A stretch of 64,000 nucleotides of DNA from an uncultured Bacteroidota bacterium. Its GTDB lineage: Bacteria; Bacteroidota; Bacteroidia; Bacteroidales; UBA12077. Of this stretch, positions 28,065 to 38,823 are shown piece after piece; within the stretch, counting starts at the first letter, position 1, and each line of letters opens with the position of its first letter. The notes under the pieces are model-generated. The model saw only the letters and a list, made by a program, of their open reading frames with translations. It did no database searches and was not told where the DNA came from. Location of the stretch: NCBI GenBank assembly GCA_913055635.1, contig CAJXLK010000014.1, positions 1 to 64,000 of the forward strand, read 5' to 3'. The position numbers were made by a program, and so were the translations under genes.

Positions 28065-29852
28065 ATGATGGAACAACAACTGAACATAAAAGGATGTGAA
28101 TTCCTAACCAAAACCACTGATGCCAATGAAATATTCATTCCGGAAGAGTTTGATGAAGAACAAACGATGATCGCCCAGACCTGTCAGGATTTTCTTGAGA
28201 CCGAAGTATTCTGTAACCTGGACCGCATTGATCAAAAGGAAGAAGGGTTGATGCGCAGTATCCTGGAGAAATCCGGTGAGCTTGGTTTGTTGGGCATTTC
28301 ATTGCCGGAGGAATATGGTGGATTCGGCCAGTCTTTTTTGACTTCGATGTATGCCAATGAGGTGCTGGGCGCGGGTTATTCATTCTCGGTTGCCTATTCA
28401 GCCCACACCGGCATCGGGACCCTCCCGATCGCTTATTATGGCAACCAGGACCAGAAAGATCGTTATTTACCCAAATTGGCTTCCGGTGAAGCGATGGCAG
28501 CTTTTTGCCTGACCGAGCCCGGTGCCGGTTCAGATGCCAATGCCGGCAAAACCAAGGCGGTCCTGTCAGAGGACGAAAAGTACTACATCCTCAATGGTCA
28601 GAAAATGTGGATTACCAATGGAGGATTTGCCGATGTGCAGGTGGTTTTCGCCAAAATCGGTTCTGACCGCATCCTCAGTGCCCTGATTGTTGACGGGAAC
28701 AGCGAAGGCATTGAGATCAAGCCCGAAGAAGCTAAAATGGGCATTAAGGGATCATCCACGGTCCAGATCTTTTACAATGATGTGAAGGTGCCGGTCGAAA
28801 ATCTGTTGGGTCGCCGGGGCGAGGGGTTCCGCATTGCCTTGTATACCCTTCATATGGGGCGCATCAAACTGGGCGGCAATGTCATTGGCGCCGCCAAAAG
28901 GGCGATAACCCAGTCGGTGAACTATGCCAATGAGCGCAAACAATTTGGCACCCTGATTTCCGGTTTCGGTTCCATCAAATATAAACTGGCCGAGCAGGTG
29001 ATCCGCAATTTTGCCAATGAATCGGCTGTATACCGGGCCAGTAAAAATGTTGATGAAGCCATTGAAGCCTATCAGCAGGGAGGAATGGAATATGGCAAAT
29101 CCCATATGGAAGCCTTCGTGCAGTATGAAGCCGAAGCTGCTTTGCTGAAAGTCTATGGCTCTGAGATGCTTGATTACGTAGTAGATGAGATGGTTCAGAT
29201 TATGGGCGGCATGGGATTCTCCTCAGAGATGCCCGCCGACCGCGCCTACCGCGATTCCAGGATCAACCGCATTTTTGAAGGAACCAATGAGATCAACCGC
29301 ATCTGGGTCGCCGATACTGTCGTTAAACGCGGACATAAACATAAAATAGATGTATTTGGCCAGGCCAAACAAGTCATGGAGGAGTTGGAAGCATCCGAGT
29401 TTAAAGCCCATCCCTCTTCCGGCTACTTTGAGGATAAAGCCTTCTTCATCGATCGCTTCAAGAAGATCGCCCTGATGATCATCGAAGCGGCCTCCAATAA
29501 ATTTGGCCGAAAGATGGCCCATGAACAGGAGATCCTCAACAACCTGTCCGATATCGTTACCCTGACCTACGTTGCTGAATCCACTATGTTGCGCATTCAG
29601 AAACGTGAATCCATCCAGGCTCAGGGCGATCAGAACCTCTACCGTGATATCCTTGATGTGTTGATGGTTGATGTGGCCGACACCATCCGCAAATATGCCA
29701 TGGATGCCATTTATTCCATGGATTCAGAAGAAGATGAGGAAAAATATCGCCGGGGTATCCAGCATTTCACCGATGTCCCCATGGTGAATGTCAAAGCTGC
29801 CCGGCGTCGCATTGCCGATAAACTGATCGAGGAAAACCGTTATTGTTTCTGA
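28065..29852 (+). CDS. Acyl-CoA dehydrogenase with C-terminal extension
   Basis: This flavoprotein should oxidise an acyl-CoA to the 2-enoyl-CoA and reduce ETF. The 595-residue protein has the FAD/substrate motif CLTEPGAGSDANAGKTKA, KMWITNGG, and the catalytic region RINRIFEGTNEINR, with the glutamate base in FEGT. Beyond about residue 430 it carries an extra helical region as in very-long-chain-type enzymes and common Bacteroidetes ACADs. Two adjacent ATGs (28065, 28068) are possible. Its place after etfBA and the oxidoreductase genes gives a complete acyl-CoA-to-quinone path. Chain-length preference is not readable. Confidence 0.94.
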   Translation: MMEQQLNIKGCEFLTKTTDANEIFIPEEFDEEQTMIAQTCQDFLETEVFCNLDRIDQKEEGLMRSILEKSGELGLLGISLPEEYGGFGQSFLTSMYANEVLGAGYSFSVAYSAHTGIGTLPIAYYGNQDQKDRYLPKLASGEAMAAFCLTEPGAGSDANAGKTKAVLSEDEKYYILNGQKMWITNGGFADVQVVFAKIGSDRILSALIVDGNSEGIEIKPEEAKMGIKGSSTVQIFYNDVKVPVENLLGRRGEGFRIALYTLHMGRIKLGGNVIGAAKRAITQSVNYANERKQFGTLISGFGSIKYKLAEQVIRNFANESAVYRASKNVDEAIEAYQQGGMEYGKSHMEAFVQYEAEAALLKVYGSEMLDYVVDEMVQIMGGMGFSSEMPADRAYRDSRINRIFEGTNEINRIWVADTVVKRGHKHKIDVFGQAKQVMEELEASEFKAHPSSGYFEDKAFFIDRFKKIALMIIEAASNKFGRKMAHEQEILNNLSDIVTLTYVAESTMLRIQKRESIQAQGDQNLYRDILDVLMVDVADTIRKYAMDAIYSMDSEEDEEKYRRGIQHFTDVPMVNVKAARRRIADKLIEENRYCF

Positions 29853-30130
29853 TCTTCTGACAAAAAGGAAAATCGGACAAAAACTCAAATATTGCCCCGC
29901 GCGTTTTAGCAGGAGCCTTATGCTGGAGAGCTTATTATAAAGACGATCAGGGCGAGGCCAGGGAGGTAAAAAACCGCTCTGGCCCACGCATGGGCTTCAG
30001 AGATACAATTTCACCGGCTGAAGGGAAGACTTGGCAAGCCGCGTAAATAGGACTGCTGCATAACATAAGCTATAGGTAAGTGGTTGCCCCGCCTCAGAAA
30101 AGTGAAGGCGGGGCAACTGTTGTTTGGCCT
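29853..30130. repeat. Intergenic region with a hairpin of the GC-rich repeat family
   Basis: No gene is seen. GTTGCCCCGCCT (30083-30094) and AGGCGGGGCAAC (30106-30117) form a 12-bp stem with an 11-nt loop (CAGAAAAGTGA). This is a relative of the element after gyrB. At 29869-29883 the sequence AAAATCGGACAAAAA matches the core of the 25-bp element found upstream of the two TPR paralogues. Confidence 0.6.
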
Positions 30131-30386
30131 TACACAACAAGGCAATGCGTAAAGCATGGGGGTTCCATGGCAGAGGTTAGCGAGGCAACCGGATGTGCTA
30201 TTATTATATTGAAATACAGGCTTTTAAGTGAATTTATGCCAATGAATCCCTATGCACCGACTAGCACAAAAGGTAATGAATAAAACATGGGGGTTCCATG
30301 GCAGAGGTTAGCGAGACCAACGAATTACATGCTATTATTATACTGAAATACAAACTGTTAATTAAACTTTATACCAATGAATCCAG
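30131..30386. repeat. Direct duplication of about 131-135 bp reaching into the ftsE 3' end
   Basis: Copy 1 spans about 30131-30252 and copy 2 about 30262-30386. Shared landmarks include CATGGGGGTTCCATGGCAGA (from 30155 and 30286), GGTTAGCGAG, 'tgctattattata', 'tgaaataca' and CCAATGAATCC (30239 and 30374). Copy 2 ends inside the last codons of ftsE, so copy 1 carries a remnant of that gene end. The copies have diverged. An open frame across copy 1 is not convincing as a gene. Confidence 0.75.
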
Positions 30387-31070
30387 GTCGATTTCTTCGG
30401 TATTGCTGGTGTCGAAGATCTGGCTATTCTCGAATTTGAGGGTTCGGGCCTCGAATTTTTTGACCAGTTCATAGGCATGGGTGGCCATTACAATGGTTTT
30501 GCCATACTGGTTGATTTCCATCAGTAGTTTTAACAGGTCTTCGGAGGTTTCAGGGTCCAGGTTGCCAGTGGGTTCGTCAGCCAAAAGAATGGGCGGGTCG
30601 TTCAGAAGGGCCCGGGCAATGACCACCCGCTGTTGTTCGCCGCCGGATAACTGGTGAGGCATTTTATATCCCTTATAGGTCAGTTCTACCCTTTCAAGCA
30701 CTTCATCGATGCGTGCTTTGATCGCTTTTTTGTCCTTCCATCCCGTGGCTTTCAGCACAAATTGCAGGTTTTCAAATACAGAACGGTCTGTAAGCAGACG
30801 AAAATCCTGAAACACAATGCCCAGATTTCGCCGCAGGGTGGGAATATGCTTTTTTTTGATTTTTTTCAGGTTATAATCCAAAACATACCCATCTCCTTCT
30901 TTCAACGGAAGTTCGGCATTGATCACCTTGATCAGGGTGGTCTTGCCACTTCCTACCCGCCCGACAAAGTAGACAAATTCCTGTTCCCTGATATGAAGGT
31001 CAATATTTTTAAGGATCAGGTTTTCGTTTTGATAAATATTGGCGTTTTCAAACTGAATCACATATTCCAT
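30369..31070 (-). CDS. ftsE: Cell division ATP-binding protein FtsE
   Basis: FtsE is the ABC ATPase that works with the membrane protein FtsX to control peptidoglycan hydrolases at division. The 233-residue protein has a Walker [10 protein letters not shown] (37-45), the Q-loop VFQDFRLL, signature LSGGEQQR, and Walker [14 protein letters not shown]. The H-loop ATHAYE is also present. The variant Walker A is, as I recall, usual for Bacteroidetes FtsE. It could instead be another ABC subunit of the same class. No ftsX is adjacent, so its partner lies elsewhere. A -7-like box precedes it at 31132-31125. Confidence 0.88.
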   Translation of the reverse strand: MEYVIQFENANIYQNENLILKNIDLHIREQEFVYFVGRVGSGKTTLIKVINAELPLKEGDGYVLDYNLKKIKKKHIPTLRRNLGIVFQDFRLLTDRSVFENLQFVLKATGWKDKKAIKARIDEVLERVELTYKGYKMPHQLSGGEQQRVVIARALLNDPPILLADEPTGNLDPETSEDLLKLLMEINQYGKTIVMATHAYELVKKFEARTLKFENSQIFDTSNTEEIDLDSLV

Positions 31071-31124
31071 AGGGCTCCCTTTTATGATTCTGGCAGGTTA
31101 TTTGCAGGATTTATTACAACCCAA

Positions 31125-31132
31125 CAAATGTA
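31125..31132 (-). promoter_or_regulatory. -7-like promoter box of ftsE
   Basis: On the - strand TACATTTG is an exact TAnnTTTG match, 55 nt before the ftsE start codon. The -33 element is not evident. Confidence 0.45.
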
Positions 31133-31156
31133 GAGAAAAAATAAAATAATCCGGGA

Positions 31157-31178
31157 AATTAACAGTTAAATGTTAATT
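31157..31178. promoter_or_regulatory. Perfect inverted repeat in the divergent ftsE/TPR promoter region
   Basis: AATTAACA (31157-31164) and TGTTAATT (31171-31178) are perfect inverted copies around GTTAAA. The site lies between divergent promoters, so it could be a regulator operator. It is AT-rich, so chance remains possible. Confidence 0.3.
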
Positions 31179-31252
31179 AAAAGCCAGGTTTCGGCAAATA
31201 GGTTTCCGGGATTTGTTTTAAATTTATCCGAAATTCAACTGATGGCACGTTT

Positions 31253-34200
31253 ATGAAGTTGTTTGCATCCCCTTTACTGTTGCTGTTGTTGCTGACATTT
31301 GTCCCGGGGCGGGCACAGCAGAGCATGGAATTCAGCGGCATCAATAAGGTCTATCAAAAAGGCATGGATCTGTATGAGAAAGAGAAGTATGCAGCTGCGC
31401 AGGAGCAGTTTGAAATTTTTCTTGGACGAAGTAAGGGGACGGAGACAGGGATACGTGCTAATGCGCGGTATTTTATTGCCATGTGCGCGATGAAGCTTTA
31501 CCATGGGGATGCCGAATACTTGTTAGACCGCTTTATATCGGAATATCCTGAAAATTCGCGGGTAAACATGGCCCGTTATCAGATGGGCAAATATCAATAC
31601 CGGCGAAAGCGATACTCAAAGGCTGTACGTTGGCTTAAACAGGTTGCCGGGGATCAGCTTCCCCGCGATCAGCAGGTTGAATACCGGTTCAAGCTGGGCT
31701 ACAGTTATTATCAGCAAAACAGTTTGGATAAAGCCAGCCAGGCTTTTTATGAGATCAAGGATGGCCAGGCCACCTTTTCCAGTCCGGCCTTGTATTATTA
31801 TTCGCACATTGCTTATAAACAAGGGAATTACCAGACGGCCCTGGAAGGCTTTGAACAGCTCACCGAGAATACGACCTTTTCACCCATCATGCCGTATTAC
31901 ATCAGTCAGATCTATTATTTACAGGAAAAATACCGGAAGGTAACCGGCTATGCCCCGCAATATGTCAGGTCGGCTTCGGCCAAACGGCTTCCCGAAATTG
32001 CCAAGATCGTCGGGGATGCCCATTATCACCTACAGGAGTATGACAGTGCCCTGACTTACCTACAATTGCATCAGAGCAAAGCTGAAACCCTAACCCGCGG
32101 CGATCACTATCAGCTTGGTTATGTGGCCTACCGCCTTGACAGCCTGAATATGGCCATTGATCATCTCGAACAGGTGACCGGCCCTGAGGATGAAATGGCA
32201 CAGAATGCTTACTACCATTTGGCCGACTGTTATTTGAGCACCGGCCAGAAGAATAAGGCAAAGCTGGCCTTCGAGTTTGCCTCTAAACTGAATTTTGACC
32301 CCCAAGTACAGGAGAATGCCCTGTTTAATTATGCCAAGATCACCTTTCAATTGCGCAACACCCCGTTTAATACGGCCATAAAGGCTTTTGAGCGATACAT
32401 CGAACGTTATCCCGAATCGGGCAACACCACACAGGCCTACAATTACCTGGTGAAGGCTTATATGAATTCCAACAATTACCAGGATGCCCTTGCCTCGCTG
32501 GAGGAGCTCGACCAACTGGATATGCCCCTTCGCAAGGCCTATCAAAAAGTAGCCTATTACCGCGGCCTGGAATTATACAACAACCAGAATTATGAAAAGG
32601 CCGTGGGGGCTTTTGATAAGTCGCTCCAATACAGCAATATAGATCAGGATCTGGCAGCGCGTTGCAAATACTGGAAAGGCGAAGCATATTTTCAGCTCGG
32701 CCGCTTTGACAAAGCAACCGGCAGTTACCATCGGTTTATCATGTCATCGGGGGCCTTTAACAGCAACCTTTATGAGCGGGCCCATTATAACCTGGGCTAT
32801 GCTTATTTTAAGCTTGAAGACTTTAACAAGGCCATCAAATGGTTCCGCAAATACATCGGGTTTGAGGACCAGGGCTCATCCAATTACCTGGCCGATGCCT
32901 ACAACCGCCTTGGAGATGCCTATTTTATTCAGCGCAGCTATTGGCAGGCCATCGATTATTATGACCAGGCCATTGACCTGGATGTGCAGGACCAGGATTA
33001 TGCCCTTTTCCAGCGGGGGTTTGCCCTGGGCTTGCTGAACCGGCCCCGGAAAAAGGTGAACACCCTGAAGCGGCTGGCTGACCGTTATCCGGAATCGGAT
33101 TATATAGATGATGCCTATTTTGAGATGGGTAAGAGTTATGTGAGCCTGGAGCAGCCTCAAAAAGCCATTGATTACTTTTCGAGGGTTGTCGAAGATTATC
33201 CTTCCGGAAGTTATGCCAGAAAAGCCCTGGTTCAGCTTGGTCTGGTTTATTATAACCTGGACAACAATGAGCGTTCCATGGAGTTTTATAAACGGGTGAT
33301 CCGCAACTATCCGGGCACTGAACAGGCGAAGGATGCCCTTACCGGGCTGAAAAATATTTATGTAGATCAGAACCGGGTCAATGAATATTTTGATTATGTC
33401 AATGGGTTAGGGGATTATGCCCGTGTCAGCGTCAATGAACAGGATTCACTGACCTACATATCCGCAGAGAAAGTCTATATGCAGCAAAACTGCAGCCGCG
33501 CTACCAGGTTGCTGCGGGATTACCTGAAAGATTTCCCCAAAGGCAGCTTCCGGGTTAATGCCCATTTCTATCTGGCCGACTGTTTGGATCGCAATGGCCG
33601 TCCTGGGCAAGCTTTAGCCCATTATGAACAGGTCATCGCGAACCTGCCGAATTCTTTTGCCGAGGAAGCCTTAAGCGGGGCCGCACAGATTACCCTGGAC
33701 AACAAAAATTATCGGAAGGCCCTGGACCACCTCCGCAAGCTTAAAGAAGTGGCTGAACTGCAAGGCAACATCATTTTAGCCCGGGTAGGGCAGATGCGCG
33801 CCTGTTTTGCTCTGAAAATGCATGATTGCGCCCTTGATGCGGCTGATCAAGTCCTGAAGACTGAAAAGATCAATGACCGCGAAAAACGCCTGGCTCACTT
33901 CATTCAAGCCAAAACCCTGTTCAAACAACAAAAATACAGCAAGGCCCAGGAGGCTTTCAGTTCCATCTCCCATCAGGTTAACAGCAGCCAGGGGGCTGAA
34001 GCCAAATACCGGATTGCCCAGATCTATTTTAGGCAGGAAGCCTATCAGGCTGCTGAAGATGAGATTTTTGACTTTGTAGAACAAAATTCTTCCCAGGAGT
34101 ACTGGAAAGCAAGAAGTTTTATCCTTCTGGCAGATGTTTACCGCCAAACGGGCGATCTTTTCCAGGCTAAACATACCCTGAAAAGCATCCTCGATAATTA

Positions 34201-34540
34201 CCAGCCCGGTGAACAGGGCAAGGGCGATATTCTGCCCACTGCCAGAAGTAAATATAACCGGATACTGGAACAGGAAAAACAACAAAACCAACCTGACGAT
34301 ACCACCAACGACCAGATGAAGATCCGTCTCGACCAAAGCGTGCCGGATACCACAAGGGGGGGCGGTGATTCACCAGCTCAGCAAAATTCTGGAGCACAGA
34401 ATGGAGGTTCCCCCTCCGCCCGTGATACCCTGAAATCTCAGGGTCCATCCAGCCAGAAGAAGGATACCCTGCGGCAAAACATTAGCCCAGCGGAATCGTC
34501 CAATCCATCTGGTTCAAAAAACGATCGCCATGCGCAGTAA
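31253..34540 (+). CDS. Large periplasmic TPR protein
   Basis: The 1095-residue protein has a signal peptide (LFASPLLLLLLLTFVPGRAQ). Many TPR-like helical hairpins follow from about residue 30 to 1010, with motifs such as 'YxxGxxxYxxxxYxxAxxxF' and regular Y-x-L-A-D-x-Y patterns. The last about 80 residues are low-complexity, rich in Ser, Gln, Gly and Asp, and probably disordered. It resembles the YbgF/BamD-like TPR scaffolds common in Bacteroidetes. Its stop overlaps the start of the beta-barrel gene by 11 nt, so the pair is made together and probably interacts at the outer membrane. Exact function unknown. Confidence 0.85.
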   Translation: MKLFASPLLLLLLLTFVPGRAQQSMEFSGINKVYQKGMDLYEKEKYAAAQEQFEIFLGRSKGTETGIRANARYFIAMCAMKLYHGDAEYLLDRFISEYPENSRVNMARYQMGKYQYRRKRYSKAVRWLKQVAGDQLPRDQQVEYRFKLGYSYYQQNSLDKASQAFYEIKDGQATFSSPALYYYSHIAYKQGNYQTALEGFEQLTENTTFSPIMPYYISQIYYLQEKYRKVTGYAPQYVRSASAKRLPEIAKIVGDAHYHLQEYDSALTYLQLHQSKAETLTRGDHYQLGYVAYRLDSLNMAIDHLEQVTGPEDEMAQNAYYHLADCYLSTGQKNKAKLAFEFASKLNFDPQVQENALFNYAKITFQLRNTPFNTAIKAFERYIERYPESGNTTQAYNYLVKAYMNSNNYQDALASLEELDQLDMPLRKAYQKVAYYRGLELYNNQNYEKAVGAFDKSLQYSNIDQDLAARCKYWKGEAYFQLGRFDKATGSYHRFIMSSGAFNSNLYERAHYNLGYAYFKLEDFNKAIKWFRKYIGFEDQGSSNYLADAYNRLGDAYFIQRSYWQAIDYYDQAIDLDVQDQDYALFQRGFALGLLNRPRKKVNTLKRLADRYPESDYIDDAYFEMGKSYVSLEQPQKAIDYFSRVVEDYPSGSYARKALVQLGLVYYNLDNNERSMEFYKRVIRNYPGTEQAKDALTGLKNIYVDQNRVNEYFDYVNGLGDYARVSVNEQDSLTYISAEKVYMQQNCSRATRLLRDYLKDFPKGSFRVNAHFYLADCLDRNGRPGQALAHYEQVIANLPNSFAEEALSGAAQITLDNKNYRKALDHLRKLKEVAELQGNIILARVGQMRACFALKMHDCALDAADQVLKTEKINDREKRLAHFIQAKTLFKQQKYSKAQEAFSSISHQVNSSQGAEAKYRIAQIYFRQEAYQAAEDEIFDFVEQNSSQEYWKARSFILLADVYRQTGDLFQAKHTLKSILDNYQPGEQGKGDILPTARSKYNRILEQEKQQNQPDDTTNDQMKIRLDQSVPDTTRGGGDSPAQQNSGAQNGGSPSARDTLKSQGPSSQKKDTLRQNISPAESSNPSGSKNDRHAQ

Positions 34541-36203
34541 AATATGTTTACCCATCATGATGCTGGCCCTATTTCTTTTGGGCCAGCCCGCAGAAGCCCA
34601 AAAGCAGATAGATAAACAGGTGCAGGTGGTTAAAGCCTATCAGCCCCGGGTGAAGGATGCCTACAAGATCACACGGTTGCCAGAAATCTCCGATACCTCC
34701 CAGATAAGACCCGAGTTTGACTATTATATCCTGCCCCGCCGGATCGAGCCTCACGTAGAGGTCGATTCCATTCCGGCTGCAACCATGGTGGGAGAACCCC
34801 TCACTGAATACTATAACAGTTACCTCAAACTGGGAATGGGCCATAAGATCGCTCCGCTGCTGGAATTTTCCATGACCAACAAGCGCTCTGAAGATCATGC
34901 CCTGGGGGTTTTCCTCCGGCATCATTCCTCCGCCGGTAAAGTGGATCTGTCCAACGGCCAGCGCGCCCCGGCCAATTATGCCCGCAATCAGGCCAGGGTC
35001 TTCGCCAAGAAGTTTTACGACCATGCCGTGTTAGATGGAAACCTGGGGGTCAAAAGCAATACCAGCTACTTCTATGGCTACGACCTTTCCCTGGATACTT
35101 CCCTTTATAGGAATAAAAAGGAAATTAAACAGAATTATTTTAGTTTCCGCGCCAATACCGGGTTGAAAAGTACCTACATCGACTCCGCCCACTTGAATTA
35201 TGACTTTGACCTGGATTACCATTACCTGAGCGATCGCTTTGAGAGCCGGGAGAATCAGGTAGCTCTTACTGCCAGGCTCGACAAATACTATGATCAGAAT
35301 CATGTGGGCATTCATACCGGGGTGAACTACCTCAACCGGGCTTTCCCGTCCGATACCACCACCAATACCCTGATCCGGTTTAAGCCCTGGATAGCCCGCT
35401 TTGGCGAGGGATGGCGCATACAGGGTGGGGTGAACTTCTTCATCGATGCCGTCAACGGCAATACCAATGCCCGTTTTTATCCGGTGGCCAATCTTGAATA
35501 CGACATCGTCTCTCAGTATATTATCCCTTATGCCGGGGTTGACGGCAAGATTGACCTCAACTCTTATGACCGCATTACCCGGGAAAACCCCTTCGTCCTG
35601 CCCGGGCTGAAGGTGAAAAATACCAATTATAAGCTGATTTTTTACGGAGGAATAAAAGGCAATCTGTCCAGTTCGGTTTACTATAATGCCCAGGCCAAAT
35701 ATTCTTTCTTTGACGACAAGTACTTTTTTATTAACGATATTGCCCATACCGACAGCGCTGCCAATCAATTCAATGTAGCCTATTATGAAGGGGAGCGGAT
35801 GAACCTCTTTGGTGAACTGGCCATTGACCTGAGCCAGCAACTCCACCTGCGCATGGAGGGCAACTACTATCAGTATGTTCTCTACGATGAACAGGCCAAA
35901 GCATGGCATAAACCCACATACGATATGACCTTCTCAACGCGTTATAACCTTCGGGAAAAGATTATTTTCAATGCCGATGTTTACCTTAGCGGTCCGAGAT
36001 GGGTTAAATCAGGCATCAGATATGGAGAGGAAACCAAACTGGATGGTTTTGTCGATATCAACCTGGGTGTGGAATATCGCTATTCAAAAGTACTGTCCGG
36101 TTATCTTAAATTGAACAACATCCTTGCCAACAACTATCAAATCTGGAATCATTACCCGGTTTATGGCATGCATGCCTACCTTGGCATTACCTACGCTTTT
36201 TAG
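34530..36203 (+). CDS. Outer-membrane beta-barrel protein paired with the TPR protein
   Basis: The 557-residue protein has a signal peptide (ICLPIMMLALFLLGQPAEAQ). A short conserved-looking segment follows (VVKAYQPRVKDAYKITRLPE), then long alternating amphipathic strands rich in Tyr, Asn and Phe. It ends in ...YLGITYAF, the C-terminal aromatic signature of outer-membrane barrels. There is no TonB plug domain or CarboxypepD domain, so it is not a typical SusC/TonB receptor. The start ATG lies inside the 3' end of the TPR gene in another frame, implying translational coupling. Confidence 0.82.
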   Translation: MRSKICLPIMMLALFLLGQPAEAQKQIDKQVQVVKAYQPRVKDAYKITRLPEISDTSQIRPEFDYYILPRRIEPHVEVDSIPAATMVGEPLTEYYNSYLKLGMGHKIAPLLEFSMTNKRSEDHALGVFLRHHSSAGKVDLSNGQRAPANYARNQARVFAKKFYDHAVLDGNLGVKSNTSYFYGYDLSLDTSLYRNKKEIKQNYFSFRANTGLKSTYIDSAHLNYDFDLDYHYLSDRFESRENQVALTARLDKYYDQNHVGIHTGVNYLNRAFPSDTTTNTLIRFKPWIARFGEGWRIQGGVNFFIDAVNGNTNARFYPVANLEYDIVSQYIIPYAGVDGKIDLNSYDRITRENPFVLPGLKVKNTNYKLIFYGGIKGNLSSSVYYNAQAKYSFFDDKYFFINDIAHTDSAANQFNVAYYEGERMNLFGELAIDLSQQLHLRMEGNYYQYVLYDEQAKAWHKPTYDMTFSTRYNLREKIIFNADVYLSGPRWVKSGIRYGEETKLDGFVDINLGVEYRYSKVLSGYLKLNNILANNYQIWNHYPVYGMHAYLGITYAF

Positions 36204-36232
36204 ACCTTTACTGAGAAGGGATGTAGAAGGGT

Positions 36233-38387
<2,155 letters not shown>

Positions 38388-38411
38388 GGGGCGCCCCATG
38401 AAGAAATAATT

Positions 38412-38454
38412 GAATGCCTGCCCCGCTAAGCGAAGTGAAAGCGGGGATTGAATG
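38412..38454. repeat. GC-rich hairpin element after gyrB
   Basis: CCCCGCT (38421-38427) pairs with AGCGGGG (38440-38446) around AAGCGAAGTGAA. The flanks 'gaatgcctg' and 'attgaatg' match those of the decayed copy after the rpo operon (13079-13125). A third relative is at 30083-30117. The rest of 38455-38600 has no gene. Confidence 0.65.
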
Positions 38455-38600
38455 GCCTTGGCCGGTCGAAGCTGAAGTTTAGGCGCGGAGGCTAATGCTT
38501 GTTATTGATGGAATGCCTGCTGCAACTGAATGAATTATAGGCGCGAGAAACACCTTCAGATGCCTTATTGCACTCGAGCCGTCGGCCGTGTTGTGAAACC

Positions 38601-38674
38601 AATACCGGCTATTCAGACGAAAACCAGCCATTAAGATGAAAACCGGCCATTAAAACCAAACCCGCTATAAAACA
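38601..38674. repeat. Short 19-bp tandem repeat
   Basis: Four units of the type 'aaaaccggccattaagatg' start at 38601, 38620, 38639 and 38658; the outer two are eroded. The repeat is non-coding and lies in the gap between gyrB and the amylase gene. Confidence 0.7.
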
Positions 38675-38728
38675 AGCGGCAATAAAATGAACCTTCCCAG
38701 GTAAGGACAAAGGGCAAAATTCTAATAC

Positions 38729-38754
38729 CCCCGGTTAATTGACCGGGGTTTTTT
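38729..38754 (+). terminator. Intrinsic terminator before the amylase gene
   Basis: CCCCGGT (38729-38735) and ACCGGGG (38742-38748) form a GC-rich 7-bp stem with a 6-nt loop followed by TTTTTT. It would stop transcripts coming from gyrB, 340 nt upstream, and insulate the amylase gene. Confidence 0.7.
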
Positions 38755-38823
38755 ATGTTTTTGTCTTGGTGATGCTTATCTTTATCGCTGATATTAAAAT
38801 GAAGTTTTATAGAATCATGCCTT

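Noticed and set aside
20641..30144. 15-base exact match (ttacacaacaaggca) at 20641 and 30130
   Set aside because: A 15-base match is expected about once or twice by chance in 64 kb and the flanks do not align.
30080..30283. 67-codon open frame on + between the acyl-CoA dehydrogenase and ftsE
   Set aside because: It starts inside a hairpin repeat and crosses the duplicated block; the second copy of the block does not keep the frame.
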